A stretch of DNA of 64,000 nt from CAVROT01 sp963722905 (lineage in GTDB: Bacteria; Pseudomonadota; Alphaproteobacteria; Rhodobacterales; Rhodobacteraceae): assembly GCA_963722905.1 (NCBI GenBank), contig CAVROT010000004.1, positions 62,001 to 126,000 on the forward strand. Reading direction: 5' to 3'. Within the stretch, counting starts at the first letter, position 1, and the number at the start of each line of letters is the position of its first letter. Shown one piece after another: positions 45,059 to 56,623 of this stretch. The notes under the pieces were generated by a model, which was not told the origin of the DNA, ran no database searches, and saw only the letters and a list, made by a program, of their open reading frames with translations. A program made the translations under genes and the position numbers.

Positions 45059-46413
45059 ATGCCCATATCGCTGATCGTCCTCGCCGCCGGAGCAGGGACA
45101 CGCATGAACTCGGACCTGCCGAAGGTCCTTCATTCGCTGGCCGGTGCGCCTCTCTTCGCCCACGCCATCGCCAGCGCGGCATCGCTCGAACCGGCGCGGA
45201 CCGTGCTCGTCACCGGGCACGGGGGCGCAAAGGTGGCCACGGCGGCACAGCAGATCGATCCCGACATCGTCATCGCGACGCAGGCCGAACAGCGCGGCAC
45301 CGCCCACGCCGTCCTGCAGGCGGCCGAGGCGCTGCGCGACGTCGCGGGCGACGCCGTCGTCCTTTTCGGCGACACGCCCCTGCTGCGCCCCGGGACGCTG
45401 TCGGCGATGGCGCAGGCACGGCAGTCGAGCGACCTCGTGGTGCTGGGGTTCGAGCCCGCCGATCCGGGCCGTTACGGTCGCCTGATCGTGCAGGACGGCA
45501 CGCTGGAACGCATCGTCGAGGCCAGGGACGCGACAGACGAAGAGCTGCGGATCGATCTGTGCAACGGCGGCGTGATGATGGCCGACGCGGCGACCCTGCT
45601 GGACCTCGCGGGCGCGGTCGGCTGCGACAATGCCGCCGGCGAACACTACCTCACCGACATCGTCGCCATTGCGCGCGGACGCGGGCTTACCGCAGTGGCC
45701 GTCACCTGCCCCGAAGAGGACACCCTCGGCATCAACACCCGCGCCGAGCTGGCCCGGGCCGAGGCGATCTGGCAGGAGCGCGCCCGCGCCGCCCTCCTGG
45801 AGGACGGCGTGGGCATGACCGCGCCGCACACGGTGATGCTGTCGCACGACACGGCCGTCGGGCGGGACGCGACGATAGAACCCTACGTCGTCTTCGGCCC
45901 CGGCGTCACGGTCGAGAGCGGGGCCACCATCCGCGCCTTCAGCCACCTCGAAGGCTGCCACGTCGGCTCGGGCGCCGTCGTCGGACCCTACGCGCGCCTG
46001 CGCCCGGGGGCCGAACTGGAAAACGACGCGCGCGTCGGCAACTTTGTCGAGGTGAAGAACGCCCAGATCGGCGAGGGCGCCAAGATTCCGCACCTCAGCT
46101 ACATCGGCGATGCCGACATCGGCGCGCGGGCCAACCTTGGCGCCGGCACCGTCACGTGCAACTACGATGGCGTCTCCAAGCACCGCACATCGGTGGGCGC
46201 CGGCGCTTTCGTTGGGTCCTCCACAATGCTGGTCGCGCCGGTCGCTCTGGGCGACGGCGCGATGACCGCAAGCGGATCCGTCATCACCAGCGATGTGCCT
46301 GCGGGGGCGCTCGCCTTCGGTCGCGCGCGCCAGGAGACCCGGCCGGGCCTTGCAACGCGGCTCGTGGAACGCCTGCGCGCCGCGCGCGTCGGGTCGCGCG
46401 GGGAGGACGGCTG

Positions 46414-46414
<1 letters not shown>
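45059..46414 (+). CDS. glmU: Bifunctional GlmU: glucosamine-1-phosphate acetyltransferase / GlcNAc-1-P uridyltransferase
   Basis: 451 residues. The N-terminal pyrophosphorylase has LAAGAGTRMNSDLPKVLH and ATQAEQRGTAHAV; the C-terminal half is a left-handed beta-helix acetyltransferase with hexapeptide repeats (GAVVGPYARLRPGAEL, VGNFVEVKNAQIGEGAK, NLGAGTVTCNYDG). It makes UDP-GlcNAc for peptidoglycan and lipopolysaccharide. GGAAAGGA precedes the ATG. The stop overlaps the glmS start by one base (TGATG), a compact UDP-GlcNAc operon. Confidence 0.97.
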
Positions 46415-48186
<1,772 letters not shown>

Positions 48187-48565
48187 GAGCCCACCGAACC
48201 TCGGGGCGGGCGTGGATGCGCGCCCACTTCACAATGTCGAACCGTCTGGTCGACGTGCCGCCGCTGGCGACGTGGACTGTCGGGTTGCAGGGCTCCTGGT
48301 TCGCGTCGCCTTCGTCGTCGGGTTCATCCCACGCGGCGAACGCGCCAGTGGAGCCATGGCACAGGCCCGCGGGGGCCGTGAGATGTTCGCCCGGCATCCT
48401 GATTAAAACAAAGCGCACATTGCGATACCGATACGGTTAACTCTTGTCAGGTTTTCGTGAGCCGCCATCGGATGGGCGGGGATCCGCGGAACAATTGCGT
48501 CGCAGAAGGCTTTCACCTGCATATCGGGCGCAGACCTCGCGCTGCGAAACGAAAGGACTATTCTC
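48187..48565. other. Intergenic region between glmS and the PRC-barrel gene
   Basis: About 380 bp. The middle (around 48400-48445) is AT-richer than its surroundings and holds a TTAAAAC and a GGTTAAC, so it probably contains the promoter of the downstream gene. I cannot place -35/-10 hexamers with confidence. No terminator with a T-run is seen after glmS, and no small gene is convincing. Confidence 0.45.
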
Positions 48566-49660
48566 ATGAAAAGGTTCATGACCACGACAGCCACCGCTCT
48601 CGTTCTGTCCACGGCCGGGTTCGGTGCCGCGCAGGCGCAGGGCTTCGTGGATTACACCTACGATTCCGCAGTCGACCTCTACGCCTCCGACCTCCTGGGT
48701 GCGCGTATATATGCCACCGAAGCCGAGGTCGGCGATATGATCGAGCCGGGCATGGAGACCGAGTGGGACGATCTGGGCGAGATCGACGACATGGTGGTCG
48801 GCAAGGATGGCGAGATCCGGGCCGTGATCCTGGGCGTCGGCGGCTTCCTCGGCATCGGCGAGCGTGACGTCGCGGTCGACATGAGCGAGCTGAAGGTCGT
48901 ACGCGACGGCGAAGGCCCGACGGATTACTTTCTGGTCGTGAATGCGGGCCGGGCCGATATCGAGAACGCGCCGGAATACGTCCGTGACGCGAACATGGCC
49001 GGGGGTACGGACATGGCGTCGGGCGGCACGGCTGCAGTGGTGCCCGTGACGACCGACGGCAGCGCCTCCGAGGCGACCGTGGCCGAGACCGATACCGCCG
49101 CCATCAGCGACAGTACGCAGGAGGTCCCGATCACCGAGGACACCGTCGAAGGCGATGTCGCCATGACCGAGGATACCTCGGGAGAATCGACCGATATCGT
49201 GAAGAGCGAGACATCGGCAGCGTCTGAATTGGCGACGAACGATGTCGAGGCCGAACTGGCCGAGGATATTGCCGTTGCGGAAACGGAGATGTCCGAACCC
49301 GCAGATACTATGGTGGTCGCAACAGGCGACCGGCCCATGCTGAACCGTCCGACGGTCGAGCGCGAAGGGTATGTCGAAGTCGCAATGGACGAACTGACTG
49401 CCGACGATATCGAGGGCACGACGGTATACGGTGCCAACGACGAGAACGTCGGCGAAGTCGGCGAGTTGATCCTTTCGGCCGACGGCGGGACCATCGAGCG
49501 TGCCGTCATCAATGTCGGCGGTTTCCTGGGTCTCGGCGAGAAGCATGTCGCCGTACCCCTGGACGAGCTTCAGATCCTGCGCGGCGAGGGTGATGATGTG
49601 CGGGTCTATATCGACAGCACGGAAGAGGCACTGGAAGCTCAGCCGGAATACGAGGGCTGA
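48566..49660 (+). CDS. Secreted protein with two PRC-barrel domains
   Basis: 364 residues with a signal peptide (MKRFMTTTATALVLSTAGFGAAQA). PRC-barrel 1 covers about residues 40-125 (DLLGARIYA, VILGVGGFLGIGERDVAVDM) and PRC-barrel 2 about 265-350 (DIEGTTVYG, VINVGGFLGLGEKHVAVPL). Between them lies a 120-residue linker rich in Asp, Glu, Thr and Ser with almost no basic residues. The two domains are clear paralogues. Periplasmic PRC-barrel proteins are common in alphaproteobacteria but rarely characterised. A strong hairpin follows the stop. Base composition is less GC-rich than the neighbours, in keeping with the acidic linker. Confidence 0.85.
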   Translation: MKRFMTTTATALVLSTAGFGAAQAQGFVDYTYDSAVDLYASDLLGARIYATEAEVGDMIEPGMETEWDDLGEIDDMVVGKDGEIRAVILGVGGFLGIGERDVAVDMSELKVVRDGEGPTDYFLVVNAGRADIENAPEYVRDANMAGGTDMASGGTAAVVPVTTDGSASEATVAETDTAAISDSTQEVPITEDTVEGDVAMTEDTSGESTDIVKSETSAASELATNDVEAELAEDIAVAETEMSEPADTMVVATGDRPMLNRPTVEREGYVEVAMDELTADDIEGTTVYGANDENVGEVGELILSADGGTIERAVINVGGFLGLGEKHVAVPLDELQILRGEGDDVRVYIDSTEEALEAQPEYEG

Positions 49661-49684
49661 ACGTCTCGCGACCGATAGACTGCC

Positions 49685-49718
49685 GCCGGGGGCCGGTCCG
49701 AAAGGATCGGCCCCCGGC
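49685..49718 (+). terminator. Perfect 15-bp hairpin after the PRC-barrel gene
   Basis: Arms 49685-49699 and 49704-49718 (GCCGGGGGCC... / ...GGCCCCCGGC) pair over 15 bp with one G-T pair and a GAAA tetraloop, 25 bp after the stop. There is no T-run behind it, so it may be a terminator of the GC-rich type or an mRNA-stabilising hairpin. Confidence 0.7.
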
Positions 49719-49798
49719 GCGTGTCCGGCGGGGCGCCCTTGCACCCTGCCCGCCGGGCCTCTAACCCTCGGCTCCGAATTAACCATGGAGACGAAGAC

Positions 49799-50761
49799 AT
49801 GGCCCGACCCAAGATCGCCCTGATCGGCGCCGGGCAGATCGGCGGCACGCTCGCCCATCTGGCCGCCATGAAGGAGCTGGGAGACATCGTCCTTTTCGAC
49901 ATCGCGGACGGGACGCCACAGGGAAAGGCGCTGGACATCGCCTCCTCCGGCCCCTCGGAAAAGTTCGACGCCGCGCTTTCGGGCACCACCAACTACGACG
50001 CCATCGCCGGCGCGGACGTCTGCATCGTCACTGCGGGCGTCCCGCGAAAGCCGGGGATGAGCCGCGACGACCTGCTGGGCATCAACCTCAAGGTCATGAA
50101 GTCGGTAGGCGAGGGCATCGCCGCACACGCGCCCGACGCCTTCGTCATCTGCATCACCAATCCGCTGGATGCGATGGTCTGGGCCCTGCGCGAATTCTCT
50201 GGTCTGCCGCACAAGAAGGTGTGCGGCATGGCTGGTGTCCTCGACAGCGCGCGGTTCCGCCACTTCCTCAGTCTGGAGTTCGGGGTGTCCATGCGGGACG
50301 TCACGGCCTTCGTGCTGGGCGGGCATGGCGACACGATGGTTCCGTTGACGCGCTATTCCACCGTCGGTGGCATCCCTCTGCCGGACCTCGTCGACATGGG
50401 CTGGACGACACAGGATCGGCTGAACGCCATCGTGCAGCGCACCCGCGACGGCGGCGCCGAGATCGTGGGCCTGCTGAAGACCGGCAGCGCGTTCTACGCC
50501 CCTGCGACCAGCGCCATCGAGATGGCCGAGGCCTATCTCAAGGACCAAAAGCGCCTGCTCCCCTGCGCCGCCTGGGTTGACGGGGCGCTGGGCCTCAAGG
50601 GCATGTATGTCGGGGTCCCCACCGTCATCGGCGCCGGAGGGATCGAGCGGATCGTCGACATTTCCCTGACCAAGGACGAGCAGTCCATGTTCGACAAGTC
50701 CGTAGGCGCCGTCCAGGGCCTGGTCGAGGCGTGCAAGGGCATCGATCCGTCCCTGACGTGA
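49799..50761 (+). CDS. mdh: Malate dehydrogenase
   Basis: 320 residues, NAD-dependent, of the LDH-like MDH class usual in alphaproteobacteria. NAD motif IALIGAGQIGGTLAHL, substrate arginines in TAGVPRKPGMSRDDLL and NPLDAM, and the catalytic histidine in LGGHGDTMVPL. GGAG lies 8 nt before the ATG. A TTAACCAT octamer at 49779 lies so close to the start that it is probably fortuitous. It leads the TCA-cycle gene block, although two unrelated genes come before sucC. Confidence 0.97.
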   Translation: MARPKIALIGAGQIGGTLAHLAAMKELGDIVLFDIADGTPQGKALDIASSGPSEKFDAALSGTTNYDAIAGADVCIVTAGVPRKPGMSRDDLLGINLKVMKSVGEGIAAHAPDAFVICITNPLDAMVWALREFSGLPHKKVCGMAGVLDSARFRHFLSLEFGVSMRDVTAFVLGGHGDTMVPLTRYSTVGGIPLPDLVDMGWTTQDRLNAIVQRTRDGGAEIVGLLKTGSAFYAPATSAIEMAEAYLKDQKRLLPCAAWVDGALGLKGMYVGVPTVIGAGGIERIVDISLTKDEQSMFDKSVGAVQGLVEACKGIDPSLT

Positions 50762-51627
50762 CGGCGCAGGACCCGGGTGGCGCGGGCAGTGGCGGCGGGA
50801 CGACGGGCCCGCCGCGCGGTATCGTCTTCGCCTGCAGCGGCGCCACCTACCTGCCCCTCGCCGTTCATGCCGCGCGGTCGGCCGCCGCGACGAACCCCGG
50901 ACTGCCCATAGACCTCTACTGCGACCGTCCCTGCGGCGACGCGGTCTTCGACCGGGTGCACGCGCTCGACCGGGTCTGGTTCCGGCCCAAGTTCGAGGCG
51001 ATCCGCCGGTCCCGCTTCGACCGGACGCTTTACCTCGATACAGACGTGCGGGTGCTGGCGGATATATCCGACGTCTTCGACCTCCTGGATCGCTTCGACA
51101 TCGCGGGCGCGCACGACGCCTATCGCAATTCGCGCAAGGGGCGCGGCTCGGGCAGGGTGCCTGTATCCTTTCCCCAGATGAACAGCGGCGTCCTGGCCGT
51201 GCGCCGGAGCGATGCGACGGCCGACCTGATGCGGGCGGTCGAGGCCGACCTGCTGTCGACGGGAAACCGGAAGGATCAGCCCCTGCTGCGAGAGCGTCTG
51301 TGGTCATCGCGGCTGTCCATCGGCATCCTCCCGGAAGAATACAATCTGATGGCCTATCGAAACGCGAGCCTCTGGACCGACCGTCACGCGGCGCCGCGGA
51401 TCGTGCACAATCCGGCGCTGACCCGGCTGGGGGCGGCTCCCCTGTCGGCGCTGACAGGAGAGAGGCTGGCCCGGCATATCGCCGCGCTACTGGCGGCGGA
51501 CCGATCGCTCGACCCGACAGCGCCGCAACGCCGCGTCCTCGCGATGGCCGCCAGGACGCCCTCGGGCGCGCTGGCGGCGGTCGGGGACAAGCTGCGCCGA
51601 ATCATCGTCGAACGCATTTGGCGGTGA
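50758..51627 (+). CDS. Glycosyltransferase, GT8/nucleotide-diphospho-sugar-transferase-like
   Basis: 289 residues from a GTG that overlaps the mdh stop (GTGA). The GT-A pattern IVFACSGATYLPLAVHAARSA at the start and the DxD motif in RTLYLDTDVRVLADISDVFDL mark a metal-dependent glycosyltransferase; the later QMNSGVLAVRRS and LPEEYNLMA are common in the same group. Donor and acceptor unknown. Coupled to mdh, which is an odd partner. A decayed glycosyltransferase lies 4 kb further on in the sucD-sucA gap. Confidence 0.75.
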   Translation: MTAQDPGGAGSGGGTTGPPRGIVFACSGATYLPLAVHAARSAAATNPGLPIDLYCDRPCGDAVFDRVHALDRVWFRPKFEAIRRSRFDRTLYLDTDVRVLADISDVFDLLDRFDIAGAHDAYRNSRKGRGSGRVPVSFPQMNSGVLAVRRSDATADLMRAVEADLLSTGNRKDQPLLRERLWSSRLSIGILPEEYNLMAYRNASLWTDRHAAPRIVHNPALTRLGAAPLSALTGERLARHIAALLAADRSLDPTAPQRRVLAMAARTPSGALAAVGDKLRRIIVERIWR

Positions 51628-51943
51628 CCGCGCGCACTGTTGCGTCGTGATAGCCCGAGCACGTTTCCCGATAGTAGATACTGACGTCATAGAACTGGTT
51701 ATTGTTCGGCCCGCCAAGGTCCGGAATTAACGATAAGGTAAAATCCCAGTATCGTTATCGTGATTAATTCGCGCCCAGATTGCACGTATATGGCGGATTT
51801 ATAGATAACGCCCGATATTGCCATTTTTAGGCTATTTCGTCTCTCGGACGATCCATGTCATATAAATCCAACATTCAGGTCCAGCGCTCCGGGCCGCGGA
51901 TGTCATTTCCGGCAACCGCCGATAAACAATTGGAGACGAACCG
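51628..51943. other. AT-rich intergenic region upstream of the VPLPA-CTERM gene
   Basis: 316 bp, the most AT-rich stretch in the window, with several TTAA and TATA-like runs (51725-51850). It should hold the promoter of the downstream gene. A 7-bp inverted repeat lies at 51729-51756. TTAACGATAAGGTAA at 51727-51741 is one base off the CtrA TTAA-N7-TTAA form. No small gene is convincing. Confidence 0.5.
51729..51756. promoter_or_regulatory. Inverted repeat AACGATA-N14-TATCGTT
   Basis: Exact 7-bp arms at 51729-51735 and 51750-51756, about 190 bp upstream of the VPLPA-CTERM gene. Spacing fits a dimeric regulator. No known consensus is recognised; it overlaps the near-CtrA motif. Confidence 0.4.
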
Positions 51944-52555
51944 ATGAATAAGATCCTTGCAATCGCCGCTTGCGCTGTCGCCCTGACGGGCGCCGCCAAC
52001 GCCGCCACGTTCAACCTCGACTTCGTCGCAGCCGCCGCAGGCAACGAGCGGGGCGTCGAAGGGCAGACCTTGAGCTTCGGCGGTCTGGGCGTCACGCTGA
52101 CGTCCTCGCACAACGCCTACCTCGACGATCTGAGCGGCGGGAAGCCGGCCGGTCTGGGCGTCTGCAAGGTGCTGGACGGAAACGGCCAGTGCAATCCGTC
52201 GAACGACGACAACATCACCGACGACGAGTTCGTGACGCTGTCCTTCGACCGCAAGGTCAATCTGATGGGCTTCCAGTTCTACGACGCCGACCACAACAGC
52301 CTGTCGGCCAGCAACGACCGCCTGATCATCGACGGAACGAAGTTCTCCTTCGCCGACGCCACCGCGGCGAGCTTCAACAATGTCATGAGCATCACGTTCA
52401 AGCACAACACCGGCGGCGCGCTGGTCGACGATTTCTACCTCGGTTCGGCCACGGCAATGTCCGCGGTTCCGCTGCCGGCCGGCATGGCGCTGATGCTGGG
52501 CGGCCTGGGCGCCTTCGGCGTCGCCTCGCGCCGCAAGGCGAAGGCTGCCGCGTAA
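51944..52555 (+). CDS. VPLPA-CTERM sorted secreted protein
   Basis: 203 residues. N-terminal signal peptide (MNKILAIAACAVALTGAANA), a middle beta-rich domain with FVTLSFDRKVNLMGFQFYDADHN, and a C-terminal tripartite sorting signal: VPLPAG, a hydrophobic helix (MALMLGGLGAFGV) and a basic tail (RRKAKAAA). This is the VPLPA-CTERM variant of PEP-CTERM, recognised by an exosortase in Rhodobacterales. The middle domain has no known function. GGAG precedes the ATG (TTGGAGACGAACC). It is monocistronic, with hairpins after the stop. Confidence 0.9.
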   Translation: MNKILAIAACAVALTGAANAATFNLDFVAAAAGNERGVEGQTLSFGGLGVTLTSSHNAYLDDLSGGKPAGLGVCKVLDGNGQCNPSNDDNITDDEFVTLSFDRKVNLMGFQFYDADHNSLSASNDRLIIDGTKFSFADATAASFNNVMSITFKHNTGGALVDDFYLGSATAMSAVPLPAGMALMLGGLGAFGVASRRKAKAAA

Positions 52556-52577
52556 GGTTCCTTTCGCGATCAGAAAG

Positions 52578-52601
52578 GGGCGGCCGTCTCGGCGGCCGCC
52601 C
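52578..52601 (+). terminator. 9-bp hairpin after the VPLPA-CTERM gene
   Basis: GGGCGGCCG and CGGCCGCCC pair around a 6-base loop, 22 bp after the stop. No T-run follows at once; a second hairpin with a T-run lies just downstream. Confidence 0.6.
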
Positions 52602-52621
52602 TGCCCGCTCTCCCTGTCCGG

Positions 52622-52650
52622 CCCCGCAAGCGGGGTCGTTTTCCGTTTTT
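52622..52650 (+). terminator. Rho-independent terminator before sucC
   Basis: CCCCG-CAAG-CGGGG stem-loop (52622-52635) followed by TCGTTTTCCGTTTTT. This is a classic intrinsic terminator, placed between the VPLPA-CTERM gene and sucC, so sucC must have its own promoter in the short gap that remains. Confidence 0.8.
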
Positions 52651-52712
52651 GCGGTTCCAACGGTCGCCCATTGCTGCGATGCTCGCGCCGACGCGACAGC
52701 GAGGGCTCTGCG

Positions 52713-53906
52713 ATGAACATCCACGAATACCAGGCCAAGACGCTGCTGCGCGACGTCGGCGCCCCGGTCAGCGACGGTCGCGTCGTCACCCGTGCCGAGG
52801 ATGCCAAGACGGCGGCGGGCGAAATGGACGGACCGCTCTGGGTCGTCAAGGCGCAGATCCATGCGGGCGGCCGCGGCAAGGGCCATTTCGCCGAGGACGG
52901 CGACGGCGGCAAGGGCGGCGTCCGGCTGGCCCGGTCCGTCGAAGAGGCCGCGCAGGAGGCCAAGGCGATGCTGGGCCGTACGCTGGTCACGCACCAGACC
53001 GGCCCCGCGGGCAAGCAGGTGAACCGCGTCTATATCGAGGACGGCTCGGGCATCGAGACCGAGATGTATCTGGCGCTGCTGGTGGACCGCGGCACGTCGC
53101 GCGTCAGCTTCGTCTGCTCGACCGAGGGCGGCATGGACATCGAAGAGGTCGCGGCGAACACGCCCGACAAGATCCTCAGCTTTCCCGTCGACCCCGCCAC
53201 CGGCTACCAGGCCTTCCACGGCCGCCGCATCGCCTTCGCGCTGGGGTTGAAGGGCGCGCAGGTCAAGCAATGCGTGCGGCTGATGGGCATCCTCTACGGC
53301 GCCTTCGTCGACAAGGACATGGAGATGCTGGAGATCAATCCGCTGATCGTGACCGACGGGGGCGACCTCAAGGTCCTGGACGCCAAGATCAGCTTCGACG
53401 GCAACGCGGTCTACCGCCACAAGGACATCTCCGAGCTGCGCGACGAGACCGAGGAAGACCCCAAGGAGCTGGCGGCGTCCAAGTACGACCTCAACTACAT
53501 CTCGCTGGACGGCGAGATCGGGTGCATGGTGAACGGCGCGGGCCTGGCCATGGCGACGATGGACATCATCAAGCTCTACGGCTCGGCGCCCGCCAACTTC
53601 CTCGACGTGGGCGGCGGCGCGACGAAGGAGAAGGTCACGGAGGCGTTCAAGATCATCACTTCCGATCCGCAGGTGAAGGGCATCCTGGTCAACATCTTCG
53701 GCGGCATCATGCGCTGCGACGTCATCGCCGAGGGCATCGTCGCGGCCGTGCGCGAGGTGGGTCTGCAGGTCCCCCTCGTCGTGCGGCTGGAAGGCACGAA
53801 CGTGGAGAAGGGCAAGGAGATCATCGAAAGCTCGGGCCTCGACGTGATCGCCGCCGACGACCTCAAGGACGGGGCGGAGAAGATCGTGAAGGCGGTGCGG
53901 GGCTGA
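52713..53906 (+). CDS. sucC: Succinyl-CoA ligase [ADP/GDP-forming] beta subunit
   Basis: 397 residues. ATP-grasp domain from MNIHEYQAKTLLRD with VVKAQIHAGGRGKGHF, and the C-terminal CoA-ligase domain with LVNIFGGIMRCDVIAEGI. With SucD it makes succinate and ATP/GTP from succinyl-CoA in the TCA cycle. GAGGG lies 8 nt before the ATG. A small lipoprotein gene separates it from sucD. Confidence 0.97.
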   Translation: MNIHEYQAKTLLRDVGAPVSDGRVVTRAEDAKTAAGEMDGPLWVVKAQIHAGGRGKGHFAEDGDGGKGGVRLARSVEEAAQEAKAMLGRTLVTHQTGPAGKQVNRVYIEDGSGIETEMYLALLVDRGTSRVSFVCSTEGGMDIEEVAANTPDKILSFPVDPATGYQAFHGRRIAFALGLKGAQVKQCVRLMGILYGAFVDKDMEMLEINPLIVTDGGDLKVLDAKISFDGNAVYRHKDISELRDETEEDPKELAASKYDLNYISLDGEIGCMVNGAGLAMATMDIIKLYGSAPANFLDVGGGATKEKVTEAFKIITSDPQVKGILVNIFGGIMRCDVIAEGIVAAVREVGLQVPLVVRLEGTNVEKGKEIIESSGLDVIAADDLKDGAEKIVKAVRG

Positions 53907-53932
53907 CGCAACCGCGGTATGGGGCGGCGGTC

Positions 53933-54460
53933 GTGCGGGCCATCGCGGCCGTGGCCCTGCTCGTCGCGGCTGCGGGGTGCGGAGGGCCGACCACCGACGC
54001 CGACCGGGCCGAGCTGGACAACATCGCCCCCTGGAACGTCGTCCCCAAGAGCAGCCCGGCGCAGCTTGTAACGGGGTTCGAGAGGTTCTGCCTGGACGGG
54101 CCGCGGGACCTCGACGCGCTGGACGGCGCGCTGCGCGACGGCGGCTACGTGCCCACGGGGGCCCGGCACCCGACCCGGGGGCAGGTCTACCTGGTGGACG
54201 ACCGCCGACCCGCCATAGCCGTCACGCGGCGCATGTGCGTGGCCCAGGCGCGCGCCCGCACTGGCCAGACGGAACGGGTCCGCGATATGGTCGCCAGCCG
54301 CTTCCCGGACGCGCGGCCCATGGACCCGGCCGCGTTCGGCACGGGGGTGGAGCAGGCCTGGCGCGTGGTGACCCCCCTGCCCGGCATCGTCGCGACGCGC
54401 CGCATGTCCACGCTGGGCCGGCGGAACGGATTCTCGGTCATCCTCTTTCGCCCGGAATGA
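53933..54460 (+). CDS. Small lipoprotein of unknown function between sucC and sucD
   Basis: 175 residues from a GTG start. A signal peptide ends in a lipobox (VALLVAAAGC, Cys16). The mature part has NIAPWNVVPKSSPAQLVTGFERFCLDGPRD and CVAQARARTGQ with few cysteines. No family recognised, though a gene in this position is common in Rhodobacterales. The start is 26 bp after the sucC stop, so it is probably co-transcribed with sucCD. A link to the TCA enzymes is not evident. Confidence 0.7.
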   Translation: MRAIAAVALLVAAAGCGGPTTDADRAELDNIAPWNVVPKSSPAQLVTGFERFCLDGPRDLDALDGALRDGGYVPTGARHPTRGQVYLVDDRRPAIAVTRRMCVAQARARTGQTERVRDMVASRFPDARPMDPAAFGTGVEQAWRVVTPLPGIVATRRMSTLGRRNGFSVILFRPE

Positions 54461-54554
54461 CGTCCGCCGCTCTCCCCGGGATCGCCGCAGGTTGCGCCGC
54501 GGCCGCCGCCCCGCCATACCCGACGGGCACGTCCGTAGCGCCAAGGAGCCCATG

Positions 54555-55436
<882 letters not shown>

Positions 55437-56623
55437 GCGAAGGCGGCGGCTGGCGGTCGCCGCGACGGCAAACGGCTTTCGCTCCGCGACACCTGACCGG
55501 ACGGGCGGAGCCAACCCCCAGTCATTTCGGCCGTACAGTGTGTCGAGGTCCCTTCGAGAATTTCGAGCGTTCGCGCGGACAGAAGCGGAGATTCGATAGC
55601 GACCTCCGCGTGATCCCGTGCGCGTAACCCGATGTCCACGGCGCCTTCGGGGTTGATGAACAGACACCCCGGGTCGTCGGTCAGGCCATGGACGTCCTTC
55701 AGCTCGGTCGGAAAGCCAGCCGCACCGCTGGCATTCATATCGGGCGTCCCCCGATCCGCGAAGAGACGACCGGCACGCCGCCGGCCATCGCCTCCATCAC
55801 CGAAACCGGAGCCGCTTCGCCTTTGCCGTTGCCGGCCATCACCGGTACATCGGCCTCCCTCGTCAGTCCCGCCACGACCGCATCGTCGACCCAGCCCGGC
55901 AGCGTTGCCGCATCGTTGAGAGACGGCGCGTCGATCCGCGCCATGATCTCGGCGCGATGGGGCCTCTGCCCGCGATGCTGTAGCGGATATCGCGGCCCTC
56001 GGACCGGGCATCGGGGGCAGGAGCGCCGGTCCGGAGGTGCACGACTCCGGTTCCGGCCCGGGCGAAGTCGCTGCCCCGTTCGACGATCCCGGTGCGCCAT
56101 GGCGCCGGGAATTCGGCACTTCGCAAGGCGACCCGATCCGGCGTGGGGCAGTCTTCCTTCGTCGGCGTATCGAACGGGGAACCCGATCGACGCGCCCATG
56201 TCCTGCGGAACAGAGCGCACCTGAACAGGTTAAAGGCAACAATGGAATACGGTATCGATCCCGGGCGGCCGATGTGCCGTCTGGATCTGGCAATCCGGGC
56301 GCGATGGGTCTAGGTGCATAGGCACCGCCGCGGGGATAGCCCGCCTTCGGGACACGAGATGATCTTCGCCGCCGCCGACCTCATCCGCCGATACGCCGGG
56401 TCCGTGCGGATCGGATCGGGACCGTCCGCCGCCGGCGCGGCGCGTGCGCATGCCCCGCCGACGCGAAGCGGCGCGGTCGCCGACCTGCATTGCCGAAAGA
56501 TGCGGTCCCGCGCAGGGGCCCTGTGTGAGGACCCTCTGCTCCTCCGGCCTGCGACCGCATTCGCCCGCCGAACCGGCCCGTCCGTGCTCACGCCGCACTC
56601 CCGCCCTGCCCAGAGGTGAATCC
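55437..56623. other. 1.2-kb gap between sucD and sucA
   Basis: The largest gene-free stretch in the window. Its central part on the minus strand is a decayed glycosyltransferase (described separately). The last 300 bp before sucA should hold the sucA promoter but show no clear hexamers. TTCGAG occurs twice near 55553 and 55563, of unknown meaning. Codon structure in this stretch is broken, unlike the flanking genes. Confidence 0.6.
55735..56126 (-). pseudogene. Remnant of a GT-B (family 4-like) glycosyltransferase
   Basis: Three reading-frame pieces line up as one glycosyltransferase C-terminal domain: RDIRYSIAGRGP in one frame, then LPGWVDDAVVAGLTREADVPVM and VMEAMAGGVPVVSSRIGG in the next, then GTPDM in a third. 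These are the VxLxGWVxD, EAMAxGxPVVxxxxGGxPD features of GT4 enzymes. At least two one-base frame changes are needed and the N-terminal domain is lost. The characteristic nucleotide-binding E7E glutamate area survives (GNGKGEAAPVSVMEAMA). Continuing downstream to about 55620 there may be a further short piece. Confidence 0.7.

Noticed and set aside
49779..49786. TTAACCAT just before mdh as a CtrA site.
   Set aside because: It lies 13 nt before the start codon, overlapping the ribosome-binding region, so it is probably transcribed leader rather than promoter.
48437..51307. A 956-codon open frame on the minus strand over the PRC-barrel gene, mdh and the glycosyltransferase.
   Set aside because: It lies antisense to clear genes with family motifs, has the arginine/glycine-rich composition of a GC-driven shadow frame, and has no domain I can recognise.
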